From Pelomyxa schiedti (Eukaryota; Evosea; Pelobiontida; Pelomyxidae), in contig JAHLWZ010000041.1 in NCBI GenBank assembly GCA_020536535.1, forward strand, positions 904 through 64,903: a stretch of 64,000 nt of DNA. The letters are read 5' to 3'. A program made the translations under genes and the position numbers. Shown in pieces: positions 11,101-22,760 of this stretch; the first letter of the stretch is position 1; every line of letters starts with the position of its first letter. The notes under the pieces were generated by a model. That model had not been told where the DNA came from, did not search any database, and saw only the letters and a list, made by a program, of their open reading frames with translations.

Positions 11101-11290
11101 GTTGAATTCCTTCAATTTTGTTATGGAAGCAAAGGAAACACCTTCCATATCCCAGTTACGAACAAGCCGGGTATCATTCGTATCAACCAATCTTTTCTAT
11201 CTTAAGATACCTTTGTAGCTGGAAGAACACTGCCGAATATTCCCGGAAGATGCCGCTGCAGCCAAAATGCTGGACAGTAAAACGAGTTGA
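8123..11290 (+). CDS. Receptor-type class III nucleotidyl cyclase (TM-ectodomain-TM-HAMP-cyclase)
   Basis: About 15 short exons. The N-terminus (MPVGVDNRVF) leads into a first membrane helix (LPLGVVFISWTT, then SLVLSIGVMVVV). An ectodomain of about 350 residues follows (pieces NEGIEAAYFTRDYTLQTPLL, LFNLIEHYESGKAICWRAAI, PLPTGSHVAVIETNFRMM) that resembles CHASE/Cache sensors in layout. A second helix is LAITGLCISIFTLVGIIAST (about 9752-9811), then a HAMP-like stretch IKKPLGLVAKLLGSISQLDF. The cyclase core has VMFLDVQGFSTLCETVN (first metal Asp), DKFIGDAIMAFWNE (Lys plus second metal Asp, rebuilt across two introns), FGLSTGPVLVGNVGGSKRF and YTVIGRTVNLAAGLE. Thr at the purine-specifying position is class IIIb-like. 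The transition-state Arg (NxAxR) is Gly here. The C-terminus ends LEEHCRIFPEDAAAAK...SKTS at 11290. Confidence 0.85.
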
Positions 11291-11771
11291 TGTTCCTCCT
11301 TCCAGTGGCTTGTTCTGTTTTTATTCTCAGCACCCTTGTATGAAATGTATATACAGTTATCTGGTGCTTTGCGTACGTTCCAACATGAGAACCGAAACGA
11401 AACAAAGAAAATAAGCGAAGGTGCAAACCAAGTTTTTATTTTTCCCCGGATCTACGGGCGGAACGAAAACAGATTAAAATTCTTAACAAACACACCAGCG
11501 TAAACCGCAGTAACACCAGATCTCGTTTCAACAAGTTTCCCGAGAGTAGTACACAACAGCATAAGGGACATCGTTTTGTGGGGAGATCTGCCGCATCTTC
11601 GTTTTTCTTTCTCTTTCCCGTTCTCGAACGACACCACGGCTAATACAAGCACCAGTCATAGCAAACACAACAACCCACTCATAGCGAGTACAGACACACC
11701 TGACTTCTCCGCCCACAACAGAGCTTTCCCTCCTCCTCTCCCACCACTCCTCAGAATAGAGGCGTAAGGGC
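11291..11771. other. Intergenic, no supported gene
   Basis: About 480 bases between co-oriented genes. ORFs on both strands lack codon character or domains. The pyrimidine/CCAC-rich stretch at 11690-11760 just before the next ATG looks like a 5' leader. Confidence 0.35.
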
Positions 11772-14700
11772 ATGGACACACGCACACCAGCAAACACTAC
11801 CGCAACCACAACGAATGAAAACGGGACACAAGACCAACAGGTAGAGCAAAGCACACAAGAGGGAGAAAAACCTCCTAATGTTACTTCTCAGCCACCCCAG
11901 GGCATCTTAACACCGACTTCTTCTACCATTGCCGCTGCTCTCGCTGTTGTTGCTCGTATCCATGGTGACTTGCAACATGTTGTCAATCTGCTGCGTTCTT
12001 GCCATGGAACGTCATGTTTGAAGTCACTTGTGTACAATTTCGCACAGAGTCTGGACACCACACCCCATATCCCATCTGGTGTGAAATCCGAGGTCCCCTC
12101 TTCTACTGATGAGGATGACCGATTGCGTTCCTTGAGTGACCAGCGTGTATTAGCACACTTCACTGGGATTTCATCTGAGGCCTTAGTACTCTTTGCAGAT
12201 TTAGTCCTCGCGGGTCAGGATCCAACCCAAGAAACCAAGGCAATTTCACAATTAGTTTTTGGTTTCACTAACCTAAACAGGAATTAATTGCTCACAAAAT
12301 TGGAGTGTCCTGGTATGTCATTGATGTTCTTTCTCAGTTGTGTGCCTTGCGCAACTTGTGTACATGCCACTGGGATTCCCTGCAACAAGTATGTCACTGA
12401 CATGACTTTAAGTCTTAATACTCTTCAGATCTGGGCTCTTCTTCCAGACGAATTGACACCTTCCCAACAAGGCACTGTATTATTGGACCTCCGGCTACTT
12501 TTGGGCAATTTGAGTGGAAACCAAGTCACTCAGTTGCGCCAAGAAGTCCTTACCCAGGCTCCTGAGAGGCAACTGTGGTGTATGCAACAACTGCTACGTT
12601 TGCATCCCAAGCACTGTTACTTGTACCAACCAATATACCGTTTCTTGTGCTTACAAATGGATGCCATGCTATTAGTAAAGGTTTCTTCCCTCAAAGCAAA
12701 GGACCCGTTCTTATATGCACCCAGAACTCACTTCTCCTGTTGACTCCCGTTCAGATGAGCCAGTCCATTCAACTACTTCGGTCAGAATCCTTGGTAATAC
12801 TTCTAAACACACCAGTAGCTTACTCTTAGTAGCGCTTGGAAGTCAATCTTATGCTGGGGAATTTCGACACAAATACAATGACTCTGCAACACCTTTCAAA
12901 TCAAAGTTCTGCAGACCAAATTACTCTTCTTAAGGCAGAGCAGCAAATAACTCAAAACCAAATTGCTGAACAATTGCAAGTTTTAGAGCAGCTCATTCAA
13001 CAACCTCATTCCGGAGATGGCCAGCATTTAAAACCATCTTCCAATAGCCTACAAGTAGTAACATCCCCAAGCTCGTCTCCCCTCCAGAATAACGAGTGTG
13101 TCTCTTATTTCCTCCCCTTCTTCTGAATTGAATTTTAGTGATAGAACTGCTACTTCTTCTAATGGGAGCACCCCGAATACATCAGGGTTCGGAAGTCAGT
13201 TGATTGATACAAGCTTCTTACTCTATACAGACGCTTAAGTCTTCGGATTGTAGAGTACCCTTCTGAAAAATCTGTGTATAGAAGAAATATTAGACCTCAT
13301 CCGTCTGTTGTTGTTAATGGAGATTGGAGCCACTACGACCTGTCACAGTTAGTTGTTGCCCCTGTTCTTGTAAGGTACGGCACCAAACTCTTGTACCTTT
13401 CTTTGACTGTCACAGGTGTGATCAAAATATTGCAGAACAGAAATTGACAGGAAATGCACCCTGTCCTGTTGAACCAAGTAGACTAATTGTATTCCGAAAA
13501 CTTAAGGTCTAACATAAACTATCCCTTTCATACTGACCATGCTTTAGATTTTAGCAACCTCACACCAAATGGGGGAGACCTTATTTGTCTTACGTTTTGA
13601 ACTGCGGCAGTGCTACAGTCCTAATGAGTACCGTGTATTGGATACTGTGTGCACTCGCCCAATTGTTGTTGTATCTCACTCGACGCAATTGAAGCCAGGT
13701 CTATATACAACTTACTACACAGTTCCTAACTATTCTCCTAGCATTGAGTACTCCACCAGCCATCTGTGAAGTTGTGCCATGTACTGGGCCGATCACGGGT
13801 GGCACAAAGGTTGCCATATTGGGCAAAAACTTCGCAAATTCTCCGATGACCAAGTATACTCCGCAACCATATCTTTTTTTTACTTATTCATCAGAGTTCG
13901 CTTTGATAACATTGAGGTTTCTCCGGAGTTTTATGGTCCCTCCACTTTGATATGTACCACTCCAGAGCATGCTCCCGGCATGGTTGCTCCTCTTTTAACA
14001 TATACGTCACTCACACATCAAGATTTCTGTACGAGTATGCAACGCTTCCCCTGACTGGTCTTCCAGTGCGGCCTCTTTTACATATGAAGCCAAAAAAAAA
14101 TCTTTACTAAAACCTCCTGGTTCCTCTATGCTTGTTACAAGAGCTCCACTTGTAACTGAATACACAAGACCAGATATTAACACAGCAAAACCTACCACAG
14201 CAGTTGCACCACCCAAAGAACAATCGAATTATTCTGTGAGTGGTGTGCCAAAGTCTTCATGCAATGCCGGTCCCAGCTTCGAACCATCTAGCCCCACAAC
14301 TGACTTGGGCACCTTGGCAGAGTCTGGGGAAATACCTTTTTCCTCTCCATCGTTTTGCAAACTCCCTCAAGTTACTTGTACCGATAGTGACCTTGCTCTT
14401 CTTGAAGGAGGAAATAACATCACGACAGACCCGGAAAAAAACACTCCTCTTCACTGGGCAATGGCCACAGGTTCTGTTAAGGTAGTTAATAGCTTGATTG
14501 AACATGGAGCTTCTCTTGATGCCCAGAATTCATTTGGAGAAACACCCTTGCACTATGGAGCTGGTTGCCCGTCCACTGTGTGTGGAAACTTGAGATGCTG
14601 TGAGATTTTGCTTGATGCTGGGGCTGATCCAACAATCACCTCTGCTTGTGGTCATACGGCGTTGCATTATGCTGCCGCTCACGGCAATGTACCTGTTGCG

Positions 14701-15338
14701 CGGTTGTCTTCTTTCTCCTTGTATCTTTAATCTAAATTTAGCTTAATGATATCCTAGTTTTTACTAACTCTCGCAGATTGCTACTTGAGCATGGAGTACA
14801 CCCTGACTTGACTGATGACGAGGGTGAAACTGCCCTGCACATAGCAACTGTTGAAAATCGTCGTGGCATTATTCGTGCTATTCTTTCTGCTGGTGGCAAT
14901 CCCAATTGTGCGAACGCGGACGGGGAGGTACTTACCATCACTATTGTGTATTGTCTCACGCATGTCAATAGACACCCCTCCATGTAGCCGTTGCACTCGG
15001 CGAAAGGTCCACGGCGGACTTCCTTGTGAGCCTTGGTGCTGTGACTACTGCTGTGGATTTATTTGGTTTCACACCCTACACACAGCCAAGGATTGTCACG
15101 CTTCCTAACAGGCAAACTGGACGATCTAAGACTGGTTTGTTTTCACTTTAAACTAAAAAAAAGCTACCCAGCATAACTAAACTTAGCTCTAGGTAAAGTT
15201 CCCAACAGCAAAGCATCGATTACAATGACAACCAATTCTCTTGTGTCACCACTATCTGATTCAGTTGTATCAGTACAAGAAAAGGCTACAGTGACTCGCC
15301 GTGTTGACCAACCAAACACGGCAATCCTCGCCATGTGA
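11772..15338 (+). CDS. IPT/TIG-ankyrin protein, SPT23/MGA2- or NF-kB-like transcription factor
   Basis: The protein starts MDTRTPANTTATTTNENG with a low-complexity N-terminus. A helical region follows (RIHGDLQHVVNLLRSCHG; LLPDELTPSQQGTVLLDLRL), then a glutamine-rich coiled segment (QITQNQIAEQLQVLEQLIQQ). A beta-rich region (LRIVEYPSEKSVYRRNIRPH; NLTPNGGDLICLTFELRQC) resembles the DNA-binding/Rel-like part of SPT23-type proteins. An IPT/TIG domain follows (PPAICEVVPCTGPITGGTKV, AILGKNF, VRFDNIEVSPEFYGPSTLIC). Four ankyrin repeats follow (NTPLHWAMATGSVKVVNSLI; ETPLHYGAG; HTALHYAAAHGNVPVAR; ETALHIATVENRRGIIRAIL). No C-terminal membrane helix is seen, unlike yeast Mga2/Spt23. It probably acts in the nucleus, with the ankyrins as regulatory or partner surface. 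Individual exons at 12600-12850 and 13100-13500 are uncertain. Confidence 0.75.
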
Positions 15339-15586
15339 CATCTCTACTGTGTAAAACAGCTTCTAAAGGAAACAAAATCCTTTGTGTGTTTTGGTGGCCT
15401 TTCACTTTGATCAATGAAACTTCCAACTCCTCGATGTAGAAACACGGCAGGAGGCCCCGGTGCCCTCTGAGCTTAATCAATTCGGTACTCAGGAGGTTCA
15501 ACTCCGATTTTTTTAGAAGTCACGATTTTTTTTTTTCGTTTTAGTTTTTTCAAAAGCAAGTAACTAGAGAAAAAAACAAAAAAAAA

Positions 15587-17883
15587 ATGAGCGTTAAGAA
15601 CCTTATCGCTGGACCACCTGAAATCAGACGGGAGGAAATTCACTACAACCCGTCCACTGACCTTTTAGGTGGCGGTGCTTATGGTGACGTCTTCAAAGGT
15701 ATTTTTTCGGTGCTTGTGTGGTTTCGCCCCTGTCATACCACTTGCTCCTGGCACGAACTTAAAACGAAACGCTCTACGTACATAAGAATTAAAAAGAAAA
15801 AAGGGAAAAAAAAATTAACCACAAACCAAAACAGCCCAAGTGTCTGGTATTCCCGTTGCTCTCAAGGTCCCAAAGAAACAGGAATGGTCCAGCCCGGAAG
15901 AGCTTGCCGCTTTCAAGGAGGAAGTAGCTATTTTGAAGTGCGCCCTCAACCCTTTCTTTTGCCGAGTCGTCTAACAACAACCCAGGAGCATCTTCCACAC
16001 TAATGTCGTTTTATTCCTCGGTACCTCGATTTTGCAGTCCTTTTTGTTTGTTTCGCGGTCGCCTAATCAACCGCAGGCGCTTGCACAGCTACAGGTAATG
16101 TGATGATCGTTTTGGAGATGATGCGCACGGACTTGGATAAAGTCCTACATGAGCCTGAGAACTTGCCCCCCGACATTCAAAAGTTCATGCCTCTCACGTT
16201 GGCAAAAAAACTTAAACTTGCTCATGATACTGTATGACAAAGGGGTTTTGTGCCTGTCTAAATCGCACAAGGTTCTCGGAATAGCATGGCTGCACAATAT
16301 CTCCAACGTTGTTCACAGGGATCTTAAGCCTGGTATGGTGCTCTTCTTCGGTTTCCAGCATTTCACATTCTTTTCAGCCAACTTGCTTCTTGACGAAAAT
16401 TTCCGAGTCAAGGTATCTGATTTTGGCTTCAGCCAATTCTTCCATCCAGCAAAAAAACACATCAGTAGCAAGGAGCCTGTCAAGGGGACCAGTTACCTTT
16501 CTTGCTTGGTTGTGTAATAGAATTCTAATGCGCTCTTAGAGTTGTATCTAGCCCCTGAAGTGTGGCACTCAACACCGGCCTCGACTGCGTCTGATGTGTA
16601 TGGCTCGGTCTTACAGTAATACAACTCACTTTTAAAAGATATGCGTTTGGGCTAATTCTTTGGGAGCTGTACACAGAGGAAGAACTGTTCTCTCAATACA
16701 GTGATGTCGACCCCTTCTATCGTGAAGTCATAGTTGGGGGTGTAAGGCCGGCTATACCCCCCTATGTTCCCAACCCACGCGCACCTGCCAATACTCCTGC
16801 CATGCCCACGCTTCCATCCTTGGTCCGTTTTGATTATACTTGATGTTTTTTCCCTCATTATCTACTCAAAGGCCGACCTGATGCGACGGTGCTGGGATCC
16901 CAGACCTGAAGTGGTATGCAAGATGACTCAAGCCTACAGTACATCTCACTTGTCTCTTCAAGCGCCCCAGTATCTCTCAGGTGCTTGTTCAACTTGAAAG
17001 TATTATGATCGAGTCTGTTGTTGCTGCTCCCTCAGGCAGAGCCTTCTGGAAGAAGCACTTTGGGTCCACAAGTGGGGTAATTTTAACTCACTCCTTCTCT
17101 CTTCTTTAACAAACTGGTGACAGGCCAACTCCGGTTTGCAACTGATGGTTTCGTGGGAGGCATTTGCAGCTGCAGTATCGGCTGAAACTGGCGTACCTAC
17201 CACTGCCTTCCCGCACATTGAAAAGTTGGCTTGTGGTGAGAACTGACCGTTTATATTCCTGAACTAAATCTCGCAAAGAAACTGGTGGTGTTGAAGCCAC
17301 GCGCTTTGACCTGCTTCAAAAGTGGTTTGGTGACTTCTTTGTCACAGGGAAAACGTTCATTCTTGCTGAAGTAAGCCCTTGTATCCCTCAAACCACTTTA
17401 ACCCAACCCCATTGTAGATGAACAACTTGGCTGCTCAAGAGTACCGACCCATTCTTTTCTTTCAGCACAGAAGTAACATTTACCACTTTATGTAGTTGGT
17501 TCAATGGATGGGTGCAGGCCACTGAAGCTGAGCTATGGTTGGATAAGCGACCCTCTGGCACATTCCTTGTTCGCCTGAGCACTAATTCACCAACCCAGAA
17601 TCCGGTCACAATTTCCCGACGCCAAGTCAATGCCGCCGGAGTGGTAGAGACACACCACCGACGGTTTGTATCCCTCTCACCCGGTTCTTTCTGCTGAATT
17701 ACTCACAGTGCCACCCGTGTTTCCTATGACCATGTTCAAGGCAGATACGCTTACCAGATCGCACAACCCAAGGCTGCCACCATTATGCACCCTGACTTGG
17801 TATCCCTGGTTGAGGAACTCATTGCCAACCACGAGCTCACTACTCCCTGCCCCTTCTGCCCCTTCGGTCTCAATTACTCCTAA
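15587..17883 (+). CDS. SH2-domain protein kinase (SHK family)
   Basis: The kinase domain begins soon after the ATG: LLGGGAYGDVFKG (glycine loop), IPVALKVPKKQ (ATP Lys), VVHRDLKPANLLLDENF (catalytic loop, rebuilt over an intron at about 16330-16378), VKVSDFGFSQ, YLAPEVWHS. All catalytic residues are present, so it should be active. After the C-lobe and a helical linker comes an SH2 domain: WFNGWVQATEAELWLDKRPS, GTFLVRLSTNSP with the phosphotyrosine-binding Arg, then VTISRRQVN. The end is TTPCPFCPFGLNYS-stop at 17883. Kinase followed by SH2 is the reverse of Src and is the hallmark of the SHK dual-specificity kinases known in Dictyostelium, which act in membrane-proximal signalling. About twelve exons; those at 15990-16120 and 16880-17030 are the least certain. 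Confidence 0.85.
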
Positions 17884-17939
17884 AAAAGTGTTTTGGGAAA
17901 CTGAATACATGCTTCAAATAAACAGTCAATTTGAAGCTT

Positions 17940-18510
17940 CTATGGACAAGCGGTTGTCCCTTTGCAGTGGTTTGGGCTTTTTGCTGGTTGAAATTCTGAG
18001 GTTCTTATCGGGGTGCCCTCGACGGCCATTAAGTGGTAGTAGCATCTTCCGTGCCTAGGTCTACTGAGCAGTAACGGCAACGCCCCTGGACTCTCCAAGT
18101 AATTCAAATGTACCTCCTTCAGTGTCACGTGGAATTTGTGGATCAGCCATTCGGCACTCTTGTCTTGTTTGAATTCAGCAATTCCATCAGCACATGATTT
18201 GTTCATTTTAACCTGTTGCTTGCGTTCAAGTGGAATTCCCTCGAGAGACCTTTGGCAATGTCATGGGAAGTCAAGTTGCCATGTGTCAGGAATTCCTTCC
18301 CCAGTGAAATTGTTCCACAGGTTGGCCTCAAGGCGGCTTCAAGGGCCTCTTCCATGAGGTCTTGTTGACATCACCCACTCTACAACTGCACTGTACAGAA
18401 GGCTTCTGTGAAACCTTCCTGCAGTGGTCTTCCAACTGTCCCATTAACTCAGAGTCATCTGCAGGCCCCGCGCACTGCGGCGGGAAGTACCGCGACGTTG
18501 CTCTAAGCAT
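17940..18510 (-). pseudogene. Decayed member of the dispersed helical-repeat family
   Basis: From an ATG at 18510 (MLRATSRYFPPQCAG) the reading frame is broken. One segment encodes MEEALEAALRP, then SHDIAKGLSREFHLNAS; the next, one frame off, encodes CADGIAEFKQDKSAEWLIHK, then FHVTLKEVHL. Together they match the intact pattern at 22899-23309 (SSEDIVKGL, then FHHFHLSG, then CAEWFIREY). The +1 shift near 18198 and the failed splice phase near 18345-18400 suggest a disabled copy, although an unrecognised intron could rescue it. No function known. Confidence 0.4.
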
Positions 18511-18741
18511 GACTGCCTTTTCCGACTGACGTACAGTTGTCCACGCAACTCCGCTTCCCCCCACGACCCGGGCACGAGGGGAAACATAGCCTCTGTGCGC
18601 GGCACATCGAGGCGGCGCTGCACACCTCTCCCATATCATCGACACCCAAACAACGGTGTCGCGCGTGCTCAAAAGAAAAAATAAGTAGGCGTTTTCCCAG
18701 CAGGTGTATTTTGGCCACACTCGAGTCAGGGAGTGTTGAGG

Positions 18742-21700
18742 CTAGCACCTCACATAGAAAAGTAGATAAGCATCGGCTGCTGATGCGTTGGCACCGGAAG
18801 AAACGTGGGTGTCGCTGAAGTGATGCCAGTCTCCTTCATCCACAGACACAGTGGCTGTGTAGTGGCCTCCAGTCATGGATCCATGGTGTTCAACAATTCC
18901 GTATCTGTGGGGTGTGTGAACAAAGTCAATAACAGGAGAGATACACACAATCTGTATGTGGTGGATCCCGTGACGGACTCCAAACAATAGGGAGATAAGT
19001 CCAATGTCATCGGGTAGCTGACGAAATCATTTATTTTACTGAGCCGGCCACTAGGACTTTGCATGAATCGTTTTACGTGAATAATTAAAACCTATATCTG
19101 TGGTGAAAATAAAAGCACCAGAATTTCTGAATACCGGAGGTAGCTCTTGCAAGATAAACTGCTTAGTAGCAATTACGAGTGTACCCTTGGGAGGAATTAA
19201 AACGGTCAAACGTGAAGTGTGCCACGTTAACCTTCTTGCTACCTTGAGCTTCGGAGCACTTTTTACATTGGAATTTGTTAGAACCACTCAAAATTTCGGG
19301 ATCTAGTTTGAAGTCAGTGTAAATTTTCCGATTAACAAAAGAAACGGAAAAGGAGTGGAACAAATGATACCCGTGAAAGATTTTAGGCATCCCTCCAAAC
19401 TGTAGCCAGGTCTTTGTGGTGGCGCAGCCCGGCGTAAATCGTATTTTAACCGTGGAGTGGTGGATGTGGGTTGTGCTGCTGCTGAACTTGTACAAGGTGG
19501 TGTGGCTGTAGTCTGTGATACTGAAGATGTGATGGACTCTGCTCCAGGAATGGATTGGGGTGGTGGAATTGTGGTGTTGGTTGAGGTTTCATCTTCAAGT
19601 GAAGAAGCGACAACCGATGCTGTCCCCTCACTTGTAACAGTCCCAGTAGTATGTAGGGCAGTGAAAGTGGTTTCTGAGGGAATCGAAGAGCACGAGGCAC
19701 TTGGTTCGGAAATTGCCACTTGCGCGGGTGGGTCTGTTTTTATAGACTCGATAGAAGAATCACGAGCAGTCTCGAGAGAAGCATCACGAGCAGTTTCCGT
19801 GGGTGGTGTATCTTGTTGTGCAGTGTTGGGTGATGTATTTTGCAGTATCTGATTCGTAGGGTTATCTGGATTGGAGGATTGAATATCTTGTCCTTCTTGC
19901 GCCTTGATATTCAGTGAAGCCACCGTTGGTGAGGAATCCTCGGGTGCTACTCCTTTCTCTAAATCACTGGCAGTGTCAGGTTGCTTTCCATTTGTGTTTG
20001 ATTGTTCGGCTGTGTCTTGCGTAGCTTCTGTTGTTTCAGTGGTTGTACTTGTTGTTTCACTGACTTCTTCCTCTTTTTTGGAGTTCGATTCTGCATCGGA
20101 ATCGGAGGAAGTTGTCTGCTTGTGAGTTTGTTTCTGCTTCAATGTTAATGCGGTTGCAAAATTTTATTTATCAATACCCTGCCTCGCTGCTTCATCATTT
20201 TTTTCAATTTCTGGAACTCAGTGAATTACACTACTTTATTTCATGCTAAATAAATACATGTTTACTTTGACGTCTGGCTGCCCGATTATTAGGGTAGGGT
20301 GGGTCCTCAGAAATGGCCTGCTGCTGAGTTCGTTCGAATTGCTTTTTCTTCTGAAACAAAATGTTACAGACAGATCAACTTGTACATCCCTCACCTCTTT
20401 TTTACTTAAATTGTACGTTTGCTCCTCTTCTCGGTGCGGGATTGGAATGGGTAAAGAGAGGTCAAGAAAGGCATCTTTAGTGAGTGAAACCTATTTTCAT
20501 CAGGGGTAGAAAAAGAAGGGATGAAATACCGTGTTACATATATGGCAGGTCACAGCACTGGCAAGAAATCCACCGAACACCTCATCAACAAATGTGCGTG
20601 GGGGAGGTTGTGGAGGTTCCTTGGGAGTGGATGACTTTGCAGACGCACCGCCACGCTTAGTGTTAACAGGTTGGGGATCACTCTGTGGTATCCCCCTAAT
20701 TCTGCAAATCTCTTCTCTCGCAATTCCATCAAGAAGATAGTGCAATAGCTAGAAATGGAGTAAGTTAAAGCGAAAAAAAAAAAGGAAAACCTCGTGGGAG
20801 TCTTGTTGTTGAAATCCCCTAAACCTCGGTGCACTAAAAAAACAGTGTCATTGCAGAATAAAGAAAATGAACAACTTGTACCGCTTGCAAATATTTGAGA
20901 ACAGTGCTCCAGGAGAGAAGGTAGACCCACTGCCATTCCACATTGTGGCAAGGAAGTCAGCAAGGGACATTGTTAGAGGACCTTGCATTGGTGGGGTGTG
21001 GATATCTGTTCCTGCAACCGATCCAACGAACAATTTCACAAGAGGCAGAGTATGGGCTAAGTTCTGAGTCGTTTAGAGTGAGTATCTAGCAGTGAAAAAA
21101 GGCGAAGTGCACACTTGCATTACAGCATTGAAAAAACATGTGTTTCCCATGTTTGACAGGCCTTTGACACCAATCAACGTTTTTCTTGTTGGAGCGTCGC
21201 TTCCATGTTTAGATGTAATCTTAGACTTCGACGAAGATGAAGAAGCCGGAGATGAAGTAGATGGGTCTCTCTTTGGTTTTGGAGAAGCTGCACTAGTTCC
21301 ACCACTTGGCTTTCCTTTGGTAAACGAAGCTAATACTGCCAAACAGTCATTAAGTTGTACAGCACTATCAGCAGGTATATATGCGTCACATGCGTAGCAC
21401 CTCAGTGTAGTAGTTAGTGATTTGACGCGTTCAGAGCAGTTGTACCAGCACTCAAAGGTCGTGTTATTTACAACAATACTGTGTTTCTTTTGATCATTGT
21501 AGTGATCTTCTGCATGCGCATCTGCATTTCGTCCACAGCCTACATGCCCACAGCACAAACAAATCCAGAGTGGCTTTGTGAGGGAGTCAGTTTCTGAACC
21601 AGAATGAAACAGTAGAGATATAGTACTTGTTCATCTTTGGGCAATTTTCTGTGAGCTTTTTGGCAATCCTGTGTTTGGATGTCAGAGGCAAACTCTAAAT

Positions 21701-22098
21701 AGCTGAGTGAATACCAAGCATTTGTAAGGTGAGTTAAACAAGAAGTACTGCTTCACGTTATTGGCGATTGCAAACTTTCTAGTAGAGCTCGCTTAGGAAT
21801 GGAGGTCCCGAAGTGGGGAAATTAATAGTATTTCTACGCTTCTTCGCGATTCTCACATGTGAGGGCAAGCATCGCCGTCCTGCGGCTGAACAACTGCCGA
21901 TGCGTTTTCTGTGGGCGACGTTTCGGCACTTGCACCGTCGCAGTTCGTGTTAGTTGTTTCCGTGTCGGGAGTAACCGCGGGCAGAGATGAGACCGTGAGC
22001 GACGGAGGAGGTGCTTTCCGCCGTTGATTATTGGCGTTGTTATGACCACCACTCTTGTTGTTGAAAGATCTAGAGATCCTAGGTGTGTTACGACCCAT
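18742..22098 (-). CDS. Ubiquitin-specific protease with ZnF-UBP domain (USP16/45-like)
   Basis: The ATG at 22098 gives MGRNTPRISRSFNNKSGG and a basic, low-complexity N-terminus. A ZnF-UBP domain follows (WICLCCGHVGCGRN, HAEDHY, RCYACDAYIP), which binds the free ubiquitin C-terminus. The peptidase starts with the Cys box GLSNMGNTCFFNAVMQ, then FLATMWNGSGSTFSPGALF, FRGFQQQDSHE, LLHYLLDGIAREE, and the CxxC fingers TCHICNT and FQCKKCSEAQ. The C-terminal half has LIIHVKRFMQ, the His box EHHGSMTGGHYTATV and WHHFSDTHV, ending LLFYVRC-stop at 18742. Catalytic Cys, His and Asp are all present, so it should cleave ubiquitin from substrates. A Ser/Thr-rich insert of about 220 residues (19440-20140) splits the fingers region. 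Around twelve exons, introns about 40-60 nt except near the N-terminus. Confidence 0.88.
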
Positions 22099-22164
22099 GT
22101 GCCAACCCACAACACTTAAATACGAAATTGGATTACGCTTTTCCGAAAAAAAAACAAAAGGGGT

Positions 22165-22760
22165 GTATCCCGCGGGATACACCAGACTTGGAACCAGAAT
22201 CAGAGGAAGAATCGGAACCCACTGAAGAGGGGGAAGGGAGGGTCACAGCATGGTGTCACCATAATAATGACTGCACCTCGCTGCTGCTGTTTCTGGTTGC
22301 TTGTGGTTGTTGCTGCGACATCACTGGGCGATGGGTATTTGAGGTCCTTGCTGTTTATTGTTGGGGGGTCCTGAATTGGAGGTTGGTTCTGGGCCGGTAT
22401 TATTGTTGCGGTTCCAGGACAAAGTTATAGACGTGGTCCACGTGGGTGATGTGTGGTTCACAAAGGGTGGTTGGGAGGTACCATCCCCTGTTGGTAGTGA
22501 TGGTGTGTGGTGATTGCAGGGACTGCTGCGGTTGCATTTGTTGGACACTGAGATCTAGTATTGGGTGATCGGGTGTGATTTCGAGAACTGACTCTATTTT
22601 GGGCTCTGTCGTTGACTTGCTCTTAATAATAATAACCATTGGAATGGCTTTGGAGACGGGCATCTGTTGTGTTGTATTAGTAAACTGATCCAGCTGTGAG
22701 AGTGGTAGCACACTTCCAAATGCATTGGACAGTAGCCGGAGCAGTGCCACGTCCATTGTA
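22165..22760 (-). repeat. Direct duplication, copy 1
   Basis: Shares blocks in the same order with 23650-24000. On the plus strand these include GATACACCAGACTTGGAACC, GACATCACTGGGCGAT(G/A)GG, TTGAGGT, TTGCTCTTAA, AATAATAACCATTGGA and ATGGCTTTGGAGA. Identity is high within blocks, separated by indels. Confidence 0.65.

Noticed and set aside
22150-22430. Plus-strand ORF with EPESEEESEPTEEGEG
   Set aside because: Acidic run comes from a simple GAA/GAG tract in the duplicated block; no extension or homologous frame is kept in the second copy.
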